A stretch of DNA of 64,000 bases, taken from assembly GCA_964384375.1 (NCBI GenBank), contig CAYLLN010000004.1, positions 1-64,000 on the forward strand, in the 5' to 3' direction. Positions 1-8,347 of the stretch are shown piece after piece; the first letter of the stretch is position 1; each line of letters opens with the position of its first letter. The stretch is from CAYLLN01 sp964384375. Its GTDB lineage: Bacteria > Planctomycetota > Planctomycetia > Pirellulales > Pirellulaceae. The notes beneath the pieces are model-generated. The model saw only the letters and a program-made list of their open reading frames with translations. It made no database searches and was not told the origin of the DNA. A program made the translations under genes and the position numbers.

Positions 1-2
1 AG

Positions 3-1376
3 AACATCGTCGGCGTGGTCCTCGGCTGCAACAACTACGAAGTGATCGACCTGGGGGTGATGGTCTCGGGCGAGAAAATCCTCGATACGGCTGCCCAGCA
101 GGGAGTCGATATTATCGGCCTCTCCGGCTTGATCACGCCGAGCCTCGACGAAATGACCTACGTCGCCAAAGAGATGAAGCGGCGGAAGATGTGCCTGCCG
201 CTATTGATCGGCGGAGCGACCACGAGCGCGAAGCACACGGCGGTGAAGATCGCGACCCAATACGACCAGCCGACGGTCCACGTGCTCGATGCCTCGCGGT
301 GCGTGGGCGTCGTCGATAAGCTCCTCAGCCCGACGCTCCGCGACGGCCTCGTGAAAGACAACGAGAACCTGCAGCGTCAACTCGCCGAGTCCTATCGTCA
401 GCGCGACGTGAAGCTCGTGCCGCTAGCCGAAGCCCGGACGCGCCGCTTTCTAACTGAATGGACGACGGTTGATATTCCCACACCGGCCTTTACCGGGGTC
501 AAAGTCCTGCGCGACTATCCGCTCGCCGAAATCGCCCAGTACATCGACTGGTCGCCGTTTTTCATGACGTGGGAACTCAAGGGGAAGTATCCGCGCATCT
601 TCGACGACCCGACGGTCGGCGTGCATGCCAAGGAACTCTTTGCCGATGCCCAGCGCCTGCTTGAACGGATCGTTGCCGAGAAGCTGCTAACTGCCAATGG
701 CGTGTATGGCTTCTGGCCGGCCGTGTCGGAAGGAGACGACATTCTGCTTCGGACTCCTGAATCGACGCGCCTCTACACCCTCCGCCAGCAATGGGACCGA
801 GTCGGCCAAAAGGATTTCCGCGCCCTGGCCGACTACATCGCTCCCGCCGAGAGCGGCCGGACCGACTACGTCGGCGCATTCGCCGTCACGACCGGCCTGG
901 GCTGCGACGAGCTGTGCCGAGCGTTCGACAAAGACCACGACGACTACAACTCGATCATGACGAAGGCCCTTGCCGATCGGCTGGCCGAGGCGTTTGCGGA
1001 GCTGGTACACAAAAAGGCTCGCTGCGACTGGGGCTATGGCCAGGGCGAGGACCTCACGAGCGAGCAACTCATCGACGAAGCCTACCGCGGCATCCGCCCG
1101 GCGCCGGGCTATCCTTCGCAGCCGGATCACACCGAGAAGCGGACGATCTTCGACCTCTTGCAGGCCGAACAGAACGCCGGCCTTAAGCTGACCGAGACCT
1201 ACGCGATGTGGCCGGCGGCCAGCGTCAGCGGCCTCCTCTTCGCTCACCCCGATGCTCGCTACTTTGCCCTCGACCGCATCACCCGCAACCAGGTCGAGGA
1301 ATACGCCAAGCGGAAGAGCATTCCGCTCTCCGAAGCCGAACGCTGGCTCGCGCCGAACCTGGGGTACGATCCGTAA
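3..1376 (+). CDS. metH: Methionine synthase (cobalamin-dependent), C-terminal part
   Basis: Catalyses methyl transfer from methyltetrahydrofolate to homocysteine through cobalamin, in the cytoplasm. The window opens inside the B12-binding domain: the first codons read NIVGVVLGCNNYEVIDLGVM, which in MetH follows the DxHxxG cobalamin-His motif, so that motif lies just outside the window. GLSGLITPSLDEM fits the rest of the Rossmann-like B12 domain. The last ~300 residues are the reactivation domain, with the AdoMet-binding RPAPGYPSQPDHTEK stretch at nt 1092-1136. The gene ends normally with TAA. A full-length palindromic repeat starts 4 nt after the stop. The 5' end, start codon and any cobalamin riboswitch are not visible. 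Confidence 0.97.
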   Translation, partial: NIVGVVLGCNNYEVIDLGVMVSGEKILDTAAQQGVDIIGLSGLITPSLDEMTYVAKEMKRRKMCLPLLIGGATTSAKHTAVKIATQYDQPTVHVLDASRCVGVVDKLLSPTLRDGLVKDNENLQRQLAESYRQRDVKLVPLAEARTRRFLTEWTTVDIPTPAFTGVKVLRDYPLAEIAQYIDWSPFFMTWELKGKYPRIFDDPTVGVHAKELFADAQRLLERIVAEKLLTANGVYGFWPAVSEGDDILLRTPESTRLYTLRQQWDRVGQKDFRALADYIAPAESGRTDYVGAFAVTTGLGCDELCRAFDKDHDDYNSIMTKALADRLAEAFAELVHKKARCDWGYGQGEDLTSEQLIDEAYRGIRPAPGYPSQPDHTEKRTIFDLLQAEQNAGLKLTETYAMWPAASVSGLLFAHPDARYFALDRITRNQVEEYAKRKSIPLSEAERWLAPNLGYDP

Positions 1377-1379
1377 CTG

Positions 1380-1460
1380 GCGAGCGGGAGGCGTGAGCCT
1401 CCCGATGAGCCCGGTAGCGTGACACTCTTAGCTATCGGGGTGCTGACGCACCCCGCTCGC
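1380..1460. repeat. Type A paired-hairpin element, full copy
   Basis: 81-nt element directly after metH. Its left half begins GCGAGC and contains the hairpin GGGAGGCGTGAGCCTCCC; the right half contains GGGGTGCTGACGCACCCC and ends GCTCGC. The halves are inverted relative to each other, so the unit is two hairpins inside a longer inverted repeat. The same architecture recurs at 54372-54455, and single halves occur at 26871-26896 and 56092-56117. Here it could act as a transcription terminator for metH. The element type is seen directly; the function is inferred. Confidence 0.85.
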
Positions 1461-1553
1461 CTGCCTACCTCAATCTTGCCTCGGCGGATATGATTGCCAG
1501 ACGCCGTCCGAGGCGATCTCCCGCCGATCCTACCCTGCCGCAAACGGAATCTG

Positions 1554-2660
1554 ATGCCCTTTCCGCCGCTTGCCCTGATCGACATTCTCGGCCAGAAACT
1601 CGAAGTGCAGGATCTCGCGGTGGTGGCCCTGCTGGTCGTCCTCGAGGGGATGCTCTCAATCGACAATGCGCTGGTGCTCGGCCTCTTGGCCAAGCGCTTG
1701 CCCAAGAATGAACAGCCGAAGGCACTTCTTTACGGTTTGGCCGGGGCCTTCATCTTCCGGTTCATCGCGGTCCTCACGGCGAGCCTCCTGTTGCAGTGGA
1801 CGTTCGTGAAATTCCTCGGCGGGGCGTACCTCGTCTATATCGGCGTCCGCCACCTCTTCTTCGAATCGAAGGAAGAGGCAGACGGCGAGAAGATCGTCCT
1901 CGACGAGCACGGGCACCCGAAGCTGGTGGAAGAAACGGGGGAGCCGCTTTCGGAAAAAGAGGAAGAACTCGAAATTCGTGAGCGCGTGCCGGTCTATATG
2001 ACCCCGGAACGGCGCAAGCAGCTTGGCCTCGCGAGCTTTTGGCCCACGGTGTTCGTCATCGAACTGACCGACATTGCCTTTGCCGTCGATTCGATCCTCG
2101 CGGCCATCGCGATGGTCGGCAGCGCGCCGCCGGGCCATCCTGCCGGAGCACTGCATCCGAAGCTATGGGTCGTGATCCTCGGCGGCATCTTGGGTCTGGT
2201 GCTGATGCGCTATGCCGCTCGCATTTTCATCACGCTGCTCGAGAAGTTCCCGCGGTTTGAAATCACGGCCTATTTGCTGGTGATCGTGATCGGTCTCAAG
2301 CTGCTGGCCGATTGGGGTGTGAATTCCGATTGGAGCTTCGCCGAGCCGAAGTGGGTCAAAACGCAAATGGGGTCGTGGCAGCAGTCATTTGAAAAAGTCG
2401 AACTGTGGCGGCGCGAACGCGTTCACGACTACGAACACTGGCTGAAAGAAAGCTGGCCACTTGGCCTGGAAGAGCACCACGCACCGCCGCCGCCGGAACC
2501 CGTGCCGGGTGCTGATCCGCAGGAAGTATTGCACGATCCGCTCCATGTGCCGCACCTGCTCAACTTCCACAGCCCGCGCCGGCCCGAGTTCATCCTGTTC
2601 TGGGCGACGATGGTGATCTGCTTCTTCATTGGGTTCGTTCCCAAGCGAAAGTCAGAGTAG
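1554..2660 (+). CDS. TerC family integral membrane protein
   Basis: Polytopic inner-membrane protein of the TerC/Alx family, linked elsewhere to tellurite resistance or Mn2+ and pH homeostasis; the substrate here is unknown. The N-terminal half has the family features: an acidic helix with EGMLSIDNALVLGLLAKRLP, then a second helix with FVIELTDIAFAVDSILA, whose Asp and Asn residues are typical of TerC. About seven hydrophobic segments are visible. A charged loop separates helices 3 and 4, and a Pro-rich stretch precedes a last C-terminal helix. An upstream in-frame TTG at 1494 exists, but the ATG at 1554 gives a standard N-terminus. The C-terminal extension of about 100 residues is longer than in minimal TerC proteins. 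Confidence 0.85.
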   Translation: MPFPPLALIDILGQKLEVQDLAVVALLVVLEGMLSIDNALVLGLLAKRLPKNEQPKALLYGLAGAFIFRFIAVLTASLLLQWTFVKFLGGAYLVYIGVRHLFFESKEEADGEKIVLDEHGHPKLVEETGEPLSEKEEELEIRERVPVYMTPERRKQLGLASFWPTVFVIELTDIAFAVDSILAAIAMVGSAPPGHPAGALHPKLWVVILGGILGLVLMRYAARIFITLLEKFPRFEITAYLLVIVIGLKLLADWGVNSDWSFAEPKWVKTQMGSWQQSFEKVELWRRERVHDYEHWLKESWPLGLEEHHAPPPPEPVPGADPQEVLHDPLHVPHLLNFHSPRRPEFILFWATMVICFFIGFVPKRKSE

Positions 2661-2769
2661 TCCTCACTTGCCGGGTTCTTGCCCCAAAACTCACGTGGTG
2701 ATAGGCTAAGTTGCGCGATCGAGGTTCACGCTGCGGTCGCATTAACGGAAGTTGAATCCACCCAAAGCA

Positions 2770-3291
2770 ATGCTTGCTGGCGGAGTAAGCAGCTTTGACC
2801 GACTGCGTGTCGGTGGGACCGCGATCGTGGACTTTGAACTCCATCTAGAGACGGAAACGGTCGAACACTGCCACCCGGCCAAGCCGATTTGTGCTGCGCC
2901 GGACGATCCGATTCGGGCCGTGCTCAAAATTCTGCAGGATGCCCGGACCGGCGCGGCGATGGTCTGCATCGACGGCAAGCTGCTGGGGATTTTTACCGAG
3001 CGCGATGCCCTGCGACTCTTGGCGGATGGAGCCGATCTCAGCGCTCCGGTCGCGAGCGTGATGATCAAGAACCCGGTCACGCTCCGCGCGAGCGACACCG
3101 TCGGCCACGCGATCGCTCTGATGAGCGCCGGCGGTTTTCGTCGGCTGCCAATCGTCGATAGCGATGGGCGAATCCTCGGCGTGCTGAAGGTGTCAAACAT
3201 TCTCCGTCATTTAGTCGAGCATTTTCCCAAGGTCGTTTATACGTTGCCGCCGGAGCCGCACCATCGGCCACGCGACCGCGACGGGGCGTAA
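2770..3291 (+). CDS. CBS-pair domain protein
   Basis: Soluble protein of about 173 residues made almost entirely of two tandem CBS motifs (roughly residues 35-90 and 100-155). Typical CBS signatures are GKLLGIFTERDALRLLA in the first and FRRLPIVDSDGRILGVLKVS in the second. Such pairs bind adenine nucleotides and regulate partner proteins; no partner domain is fused and no target is evident nearby. A TTG at 2752 would add six residues, and GGAAG lies directly before it, so the start is uncertain. It may be transcribed from its own promoter after terC. Confidence 0.85.
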   Translation: MLAGGVSSFDRLRVGGTAIVDFELHLETETVEHCHPAKPICAAPDDPIRAVLKILQDARTGAAMVCIDGKLLGIFTERDALRLLADGADLSAPVASVMIKNPVTLRASDTVGHAIALMSAGGFRRLPIVDSDGRILGVLKVSNILRHLVEHFPKVVYTLPPEPHHRPRDRDGA

Positions 3292-3697
3292 CCTACACGA
3301 AACAGGTGCGGTAACCCGCAAAACCACTACAACCTGATCGCTGAGAAACCACGCAAAATGCGCAGGCGCGGCGGCCTTTGCGGCCCGCCCAAAGCGCGTC
3401 AGAATGAGTGCTCTTTCAGAATCAGAGCGTCGGAACAACGTACACGCTAGATTTTCCCGTCAGGCAATGTTGCCTGTCCTACCAACCAGCCATGTTTGCC
3501 CGTTGCTTTGCCAGCCCTGCCCACCCACGGCAAAGTTGTCCTTCCCGCCACATCCTTGCCTGTGGTACAGCCCGCACGTCCGCCCATCCTGCGGCGGCGT
3601 TGTCCTGCCCTGTGCCGATGAAATAATTGATTAGCGTTCCGCGCCGCTTCTACTCACGAGTGGCCGCGGGATACCAACATTCAGGCCGAAAGACGCC
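3292..3697. other. Intergenic region upstream of korA
   Basis: 406 nt with no convincing gene. Short frames here have no start context and no recognisable protein. I see no tRNA fold and none of the palindromic repeat families found elsewhere. It probably holds the korAB promoter, but no clear -35/-10 pair could be picked out. Confidence 0.5.
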
Positions 3698-5650
3698 ATG
3701 TCCACGACGATTGCCCCGGAAGCGCCCACCACCCACAAAGAAGTTCAGCACATCCCGGAAGCGACCGTCCGCTTTGCGGGCGATTCGGGCGACGGCATGC
3801 AGCTCACAGGCGAGCAGTTCACGCGCACGTCCGCTCTCTTGGGCAACGACGTTTCGACGTTCCCTGACTTCCCCGCCGAGATTCGCGCTCCGATTGGCAC
3901 GCTCGCGGGCGTCTCGGGCTTCCAGGTGCATTTCTCCAGCAGCGACATCTACACGCCCGGCGACGCGCTCGACGCCCTGGTGGTGATGAATCCGGCCGCT
4001 CTGAAGACGAACCTTCGCGATCTGCGGAAGGGCGGTATTTTGATCGCCAACGTCGATAACTTCGAGAAAAAAGACAACGAGATGGCGGGTTACGAAACCA
4101 ACCCGCTCGATGCCGAAGTGCTGGAGCACACTTACCAGCTCTTCAAAGTGCCGATGACGAAGATCGTCCGCGAGTCCCTGAAAGACATGGGGATGAGCCA
4201 GAAGGAAGTCGATCGCTGCAAGAACTTTTTCGCGCTCGGCCTCGTGTACTGGCTCTACGGCCGCGACCTGGAACCGTCGATCCGGTTCCTTCAGGAAAAG
4301 TTCGCGACCAAACCACAGCTCATCGAGTCGAACCTCCGGGCACTCAAGGCGGGCTGGAATTATGGCGAGACGACCGACGCCTTTGCCAGCAGCTACCAGA
4401 TCGACAAGGCGAAGCTGCCGCCGGGCAAATATAAGAACATCATGGGGAACGTCGCCCTGGCTTATGGCCTGATGACGGCGGCCAAACTGAGCGGCAAGGA
4501 TCTGTTTCTCGGCAGCTATCCGATTACGCCGGCCAGCGACATCCTGCATGAACTTTCGAAGTTCAAGAACTTCGGCGTCCGCACGCTGCAGGCCGAGGAT
4601 GAAATTGCCGCCATCTGCACTTCCATCGGCGCGGCCTATGGCGGTCACATGGCCATCACCACGTCGAGCGGCCCCGGCATCGCACTCAAGGGAGAGGCGA
4701 TTGGCCTGGCGCTAATGCTCGAACTGCCACTGCTCATCATCAACATTCAGCGCGGCGGCCCCAGCACTGGCTTGCCGACAAAGACCGAGCAGGCCGACCT
4801 GTTCCAGGCGATTTGCGGCCGCAACGGCGAGGCACCGGTGCCGGTCGTCGCCTGCCGCAGCCCATCGGATTGTTTCGAGGTGGCTCAGGAAGCGTGGCGC
4901 ATCGCCTCTCGCTTCATGACACCCGTGCTCTTGCTTTCCGACGGCTACATTGCCAACGGGAGCGAGCCCTGGCTGATTCCCGACGTGAATACGCTGCCCA
5001 AAATCCCGATCAAGCACCCCGGCCCGATCGAGAACGGCGAGAAGTTCCTGCCGTACAAACGCGATGAGCTGCTCTCGCGGCCGTGGGCCTTGCCGGGAAC
5101 CAAGGGACTGATGCACCGCATTGGTGGCCTGGAAAAGCAGGACATTACCGGCAACGTGAACTACGAGCCGGAAAATCACCAGCACATGGTGAATACGCGG
5201 GCCAAGAAGGTCGAAAACGTTGCCCTGGAGATTCCGCTCCAAGAAGTCGAAGGTCCGGCCAGTGGCGATCTACTCGTGCTGAGCTGGGGCGGAACCTATG
5301 GCGCGTGCAAGACGGCCGTCGAAGCCTGTTTGAACCAGGGATTATCCGTCGCCCATTGCCACCTCCGGTGGATGAACCCGTTCCCGCGGAACCTCGAGAA
5401 AATTCTCCGCAGCTACAAGAAGGTGCTGATCCCCGAACTCAACATGGGCCAGCTTCGCACGTTCATTCGCGCGAAATACTTGATCGACGCGCAGGGCCTG
5501 AACAAAGTGCAGGGGAAGCCGTTTGCCGTGCAAGAAGTCGTGAACGAGATTCGCAAGCAACTTGGCCTGTCGGCCAACGGCCAGCCCGCGCGGGAAAACG
5601 CCACTGCGGGAGTTGCCGTGCTGGCGGGCGCTGGAGAGAGCGCGGGGTAG
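3698..5650 (+). CDS. korA: 2-oxoacid:ferredoxin oxidoreductase, fused gamma-alpha subunit
   Basis: Subunit of the thiamine-dependent, CoA-forming 2-oxoacid:ferredoxin oxidoreductase (2-oxoglutarate most likely, pyruvate possible). Residues ~25-205 are the gamma domain, starting RFAGDSGDGMQLTGEQF. Residues ~245-630 are the alpha (pyrimidine-binding) domain, starting GNVALAYGLMTAAKLSGKD with the GSYPITPASD motif near residue 271. The 650-residue gamma-alpha fusion is the usual KorA length. The start ATG is preceded by a weak GAAAGA. korB follows 119 nt downstream, and that gap is made largely of palindromic repeats. No ferredoxin or delta subunit is adjacent. The substrate cannot be settled from sequence alone. 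Confidence 0.93.
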   Translation: MSTTIAPEAPTTHKEVQHIPEATVRFAGDSGDGMQLTGEQFTRTSALLGNDVSTFPDFPAEIRAPIGTLAGVSGFQVHFSSSDIYTPGDALDALVVMNPAALKTNLRDLRKGGILIANVDNFEKKDNEMAGYETNPLDAEVLEHTYQLFKVPMTKIVRESLKDMGMSQKEVDRCKNFFALGLVYWLYGRDLEPSIRFLQEKFATKPQLIESNLRALKAGWNYGETTDAFASSYQIDKAKLPPGKYKNIMGNVALAYGLMTAAKLSGKDLFLGSYPITPASDILHELSKFKNFGVRTLQAEDEIAAICTSIGAAYGGHMAITTSSGPGIALKGEAIGLALMLELPLLIINIQRGGPSTGLPTKTEQADLFQAICGRNGEAPVPVVACRSPSDCFEVAQEAWRIASRFMTPVLLLSDGYIANGSEPWLIPDVNTLPKIPIKHPGPIENGEKFLPYKRDELLSRPWALPGTKGLMHRIGGLEKQDITGNVNYEPENHQHMVNTRAKKVENVALEIPLQEVEGPASGDLLVLSWGGTYGACKTAVEACLNQGLSVAHCHLRWMNPFPRNLEKILRSYKKVLIPELNMGQLRTFIRAKYLIDAQGLNKVQGKPFAVQEVVNEIRKQLGLSANGQPARENATAGVAVLAGAGESAG

Positions 5651-5656
5651 CCGTGG

Positions 5657-5768
5657 GGCAGGCGTCTCGCCTGCCTTGGCCGCGGAGCGGCCGAACTTGC
5701 GTTCCCACGCCGAGCGTGGGAACGAGCGCAATGCAAATCTGAAATCCTAAATCTGAAATCTGCAATCC
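5657..5768. repeat. Composite hairpin repeats filling the korA-korB gap
   Basis: Three triloop hairpins in a row: GGCAGGCGTCTCGCCTGCC (5657-5675), GGCCGC-GGA-GCGGCC (5678-5692), and stem GTTCCCACGC with loop CGA (5701-5723). They are followed by a tandem of AAATCTGAAATC-like units (5735-5768) that ends one nucleotide before the korB start codon. Relatives of the hairpins occur at 47483-47639, and of the tandem units at 20834-20872. The array occupies almost the whole gap and leaves korB without a recognisable Shine-Dalgarno site. Confidence 0.85.
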
Positions 5769-5769
5769 G

Positions 5770-6789
5770 ATGACTACCGCCACCCCCGCCCCGCTCACCG
5801 CCAATGATTTTGCCAGCGATCAGGACGTCCGCTGGTGCCCCGGCTGCGGCGACTATTCGATTCTCGCCCAGATGAAGAAGGTGATGCCGCAACTGGGCAT
5901 CCCCCGCGAGAACATCGTGTTTGTCAGCGGCATCGGCTGCTCCAGCCGGTTCCCGTACTACATGAACACCTACGGAATGCACAGCATCCACGGCCGGGCG
6001 CCGGCCATCGCCACGGGCCTGAAGAGCGTGCGGCCCGACCTGCAGGTGTGGGTGATCACCGGCGACGGCGACGGACTGTCGATCGGCGGCAACCACTTTA
6101 TCCACACGATCCGCCGCAACGTCGATCTGCGGATCATCATGTTCAACAACCGGATTTACGGCCTGACGAAGGGGCAGTACTCGCCCACTTCGCCGCTTGG
6201 CAAAGTGACGAAAAGCACGCCGTACGGCGCGATCGACAACCCACTCAATCCGCTCTCTGTCGCCATCGGCTGCGAAGCGACGTTCGTGGCCCGTTCGATC
6301 GACGTGAACCCCAAGCACCTGGTGGAAACTCTGAAGCGAGCCGCCGAGCACAAGGGGACCGCGTTCGTCGAGATCTACCAGAACTGCAACATCTTCAACG
6401 ACGGCGCTTGGGAATACGCCACCGACAAGGCGACGAAGGCCGACACGATCGTCGAACTCGAACACGGCAAGCCGCTGATCTTCGGCAAGAACAAGGACAA
6501 GGGGATTCGTCTCAACGGTACCGAGCCGGAGATTGTCGAGCTGGGCAAGGGAATCACTGCCGACGACCTGCTGTTCCACAACGAGAAGGCCCCCGAGCCG
6601 ACCCTCGCTTACCTGCTCAGCCGCATGCGGCATCCGGAATTCCCCGAACCGATCGGCGTCTTCCGCGACGTCGATGCCCCGAAGTACGACGTGGAACTGA
6701 ACCGGCAGATCACCACCGCTCGCGAGAAGCGCGGCGAGGGAGATCTGAACGCCCTGTTCAACAGCGGCGAAACGTGGACGGTGACGTAG
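5770..6789 (+). CDS. korB: 2-oxoacid:ferredoxin oxidoreductase, beta subunit
   Basis: Thiamine-pyrophosphate-binding subunit that pairs with KorA to oxidise a 2-oxoacid to acyl-CoA with reduction of ferredoxin. Seen: CPGCGDYSILAQMKK near residue 23 and GIGCSSR near residue 57 (cluster cysteines), the TPP/Mg motif GDGDGLSIGGNHF near residue 98, and the closing NNRIYGLTKGQYSPTS. Length of 339 residues is normal. The start ATG abuts a repeat tract rather than a ribosome-binding site, so translation may rely on leaderless-like initiation or coupling. Its 3' end converges on a thioesterase gene, with a hairpin repeat between. Confidence 0.93.
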   Translation: MTTATPAPLTANDFASDQDVRWCPGCGDYSILAQMKKVMPQLGIPRENIVFVSGIGCSSRFPYYMNTYGMHSIHGRAPAIATGLKSVRPDLQVWVITGDGDGLSIGGNHFIHTIRRNVDLRIIMFNNRIYGLTKGQYSPTSPLGKVTKSTPYGAIDNPLNPLSVAIGCEATFVARSIDVNPKHLVETLKRAAEHKGTAFVEIYQNCNIFNDGAWEYATDKATKADTIVELEHGKPLIFGKNKDKGIRLNGTEPEIVELGKGITADDLLFHNEKAPEPTLAYLLSRMRHPEFPEPIGVFRDVDAPKYDVELNRQITTAREKRGEGDLNALFNSGETWTVT

Positions 6790-6792
6790 AGC

Positions 6793-6868
6793 AAATGACC
6801 AATGTCCAAGTCCCAATGACCAATAGGTTGCCTGCGGTATTGGTCATTGGTGCTTGGTCATTAGGATT
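6793..6868. terminator. Inverted repeat (type H), likely bidirectional terminator
   Basis: Tandem copies of AATGACCAA followed by tandem copies of TTGGTCATT, with a central AATGACCAAT/ATTGGTCATT stem. It lies exactly between the convergent stops of korB and the thioesterase. A second copy sits at 19466-19537. Position and symmetry suggest a bidirectional terminator or mRNA-stabilising structure; no T-run is attached. Confidence 0.6.
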
Positions 6869-6872
6869 TCGC

Positions 6873-7331
6873 TCACCCTTCCAGCTTTTCGATCAGCGCC
6901 CGCAAATCGTCCGGCACGGGCGTCGGCTTCTGCGACTTATAGTCGAACAGCACGACCGTGCTCTCTCCTTCGGCCGCGACGGCCTGCTGGCCACGGCTAT
7001 AGATCAGGTGCCGCATCTTCATTGACGTGCGGCCGATCGACGTGATGCTCCCCGAGACGAGGATCGTGTCCGGGTGCTTGAGCTGCCGGCGATAGTCGCA
7101 CTTGATCGAGGCAAGGATCGGCCCGACGCCGTGCCCCGACATCATTTCTCCCAGGCCGCCCCGGTGAAGGTATTCGACCCGGGCCGTCTCGAACCAGCGG
7201 AAATAGACGACGCCGTTGACGTGGCCGAAGGCGTCCTGGTCGCCCCACTGGATCGGTAGTTCAACGATGATTGGCTGACCGGCCAATTCCGCGGGGGTGT
7301 TTTGCGGAGACAGAGTGCTTTGCAGCGACAT
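6873..7331 (-). CDS. Acyl-CoA thioesterase, 4HBT hotdog family
   Basis: Predicted to hydrolyse an acyl-CoA thioester in the cytoplasm. The 152-residue protein is a single hotdog domain with the 4HBT/YbgC signature WGDQDAFGHVNGVVYFRW at about residues 29-46, whose Asp is the expected catalytic residue. It continues with FETARVEYL and GPILASIKCDYRRQL, as in YbgC/FadM-type enzymes. Start chosen at MSLQSTLSP (ATG at 7331); the upstream extension to 7508 lacks homology-like character. The acyl substrate is unknown. The gene is divergent from the ABC transporter operon and convergent with korB. Confidence 0.88.
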   Translation of the reverse strand: MSLQSTLSPQNTPAELAGQPIIVELPIQWGDQDAFGHVNGVVYFRWFETARVEYLHRGGLGEMMSGHGVGPILASIKCDYRRQLKHPDTILVSGSITSIGRTSMKMRHLIYSRGQQAVAAEGESTVVLFDYKSQKPTPVPDDLRALIEKLEG

Positions 7332-7615
7332 GGTGGCGTTCGCCGAAGAAAGTGGAAGGAAGACAGCGATTTTACCGGCATGTCGCGGGCAGAAGTGGCT
7401 TGCCGGAAACATTTTCGATCGGTTTGCGCTGGGATTCATGCCAACCCGGCTGCTAGCAACGAAGTACCGCAGGGCCGGCGAAACCCTATTTGGCCCTTGG
7501 CAACGCATTGGCGGTGGGTGATAACGATGGGTCGAAGGCAGCTTGTCTTCCCGCCCGGAGCCTCTCCCGGACTGGGCCCCTGAGCACTGGGACCGTGCGA
7601 CCTCGCGAGCGCAAG

Positions 7616-8347
7616 ATGTACGTTCTGGAAACCCGGCAAGTCCGCAAATCGTTCGGCGAGGATGAGGCCAAGGTCGAGGCTCTCCGTGGCGTCGATCTGG
7701 GCGTCGCCAAAGGGGAGATGCTGGCCATCATGGGCCGCAGCGGCTCGGGCAAAAGCACGCTCCTCACGCTCCTGGGGGGCGTCGATGTGCCGACCACCGG
7801 CCAGGTGCTGCTCGAAAACGTCGATCTGGCCACGATGACCGACGACGAGCGGACCCTCATCCGCCGTCGCCGCATCGGCTTCGTCTTCCAGTCGTTCAAC
7901 CTGCTGCCGATTTTGACCGCCGAAGAGAACGTCGCCCTGCCGCTCGAACTCGACGGCATGGCCCCCAAAGTCGCCCACGAGAAGGCCGGCAAAATGCTGG
8001 AGCTCGTGGGGCTCGAAAAGCGGCGCAATCATTTTCCTGGAAAAATGTCGGGAGGCGAACAGCAGCGGGTCGCCATCGCCCGCGCCCTCGCCATCGAGCC
8101 GGCCATCGTCTTGGCCGACGAGCCAACAGGCAACCTCGATACGTCCAACGGCAAGCGGATCACCGCCATCCTCCGCGACCTGGTCGATCAGCACGGACAG
8201 ACGCTCATTTTGGTGACGCACGACCCGCTCGTTGCCGCCCAGGCCGACCGGGTGATCTACCTGGCCGACGGCCTCGTTGAGCGCGAAGAGGCCAACCGCG
8301 TGGTGCCGGTGCGTCCTCGCCGCGTCGCCACGGAGCGCACGGCATGA
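7616..8347 (+). CDS. ABC transporter ATP-binding protein (LolD/MacB type)
   Basis: ATPase of an FtsX-type exporter or lipoprotein-release system. The 243-residue protein shows Walker A GRSGSGKST (~residue 40), signature MSGGEQQRVAIARAL (~144), Walker B IVLADEPTGNLD (~163) and the H-loop LILVTHD. The Q-loop reads FVFQSFNLLP, typical of the LolD/MacB subfamily. Start chosen at ATG 7616 (MYVLETRQV); upstream in-frame sequence is not domain-like. The stop overlaps the permease start by four bases (ATGA), so the two are translationally coupled. Confidence 0.94.
   Translation: MYVLETRQVRKSFGEDEAKVEALRGVDLGVAKGEMLAIMGRSGSGKSTLLTLLGGVDVPTTGQVLLENVDLATMTDDERTLIRRRRIGFVFQSFNLLPILTAEENVALPLELDGMAPKVAHEKAGKMLELVGLEKRRNHFPGKMSGGEQQRVAIARALAIEPAIVLADEPTGNLDTSNGKRITAILRDLVDQHGQTLILVTHDPLVAAQADRVIYLADGLVEREEANRVVPVRPRRVATERTA

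Noticed and set aside
3650..4648. Long open frame on the minus strand opposite korA
   Set aside because: It lies wholly inside a well-supported gene and its translation has no recognisable domain; long shadows are expected at this GC content.
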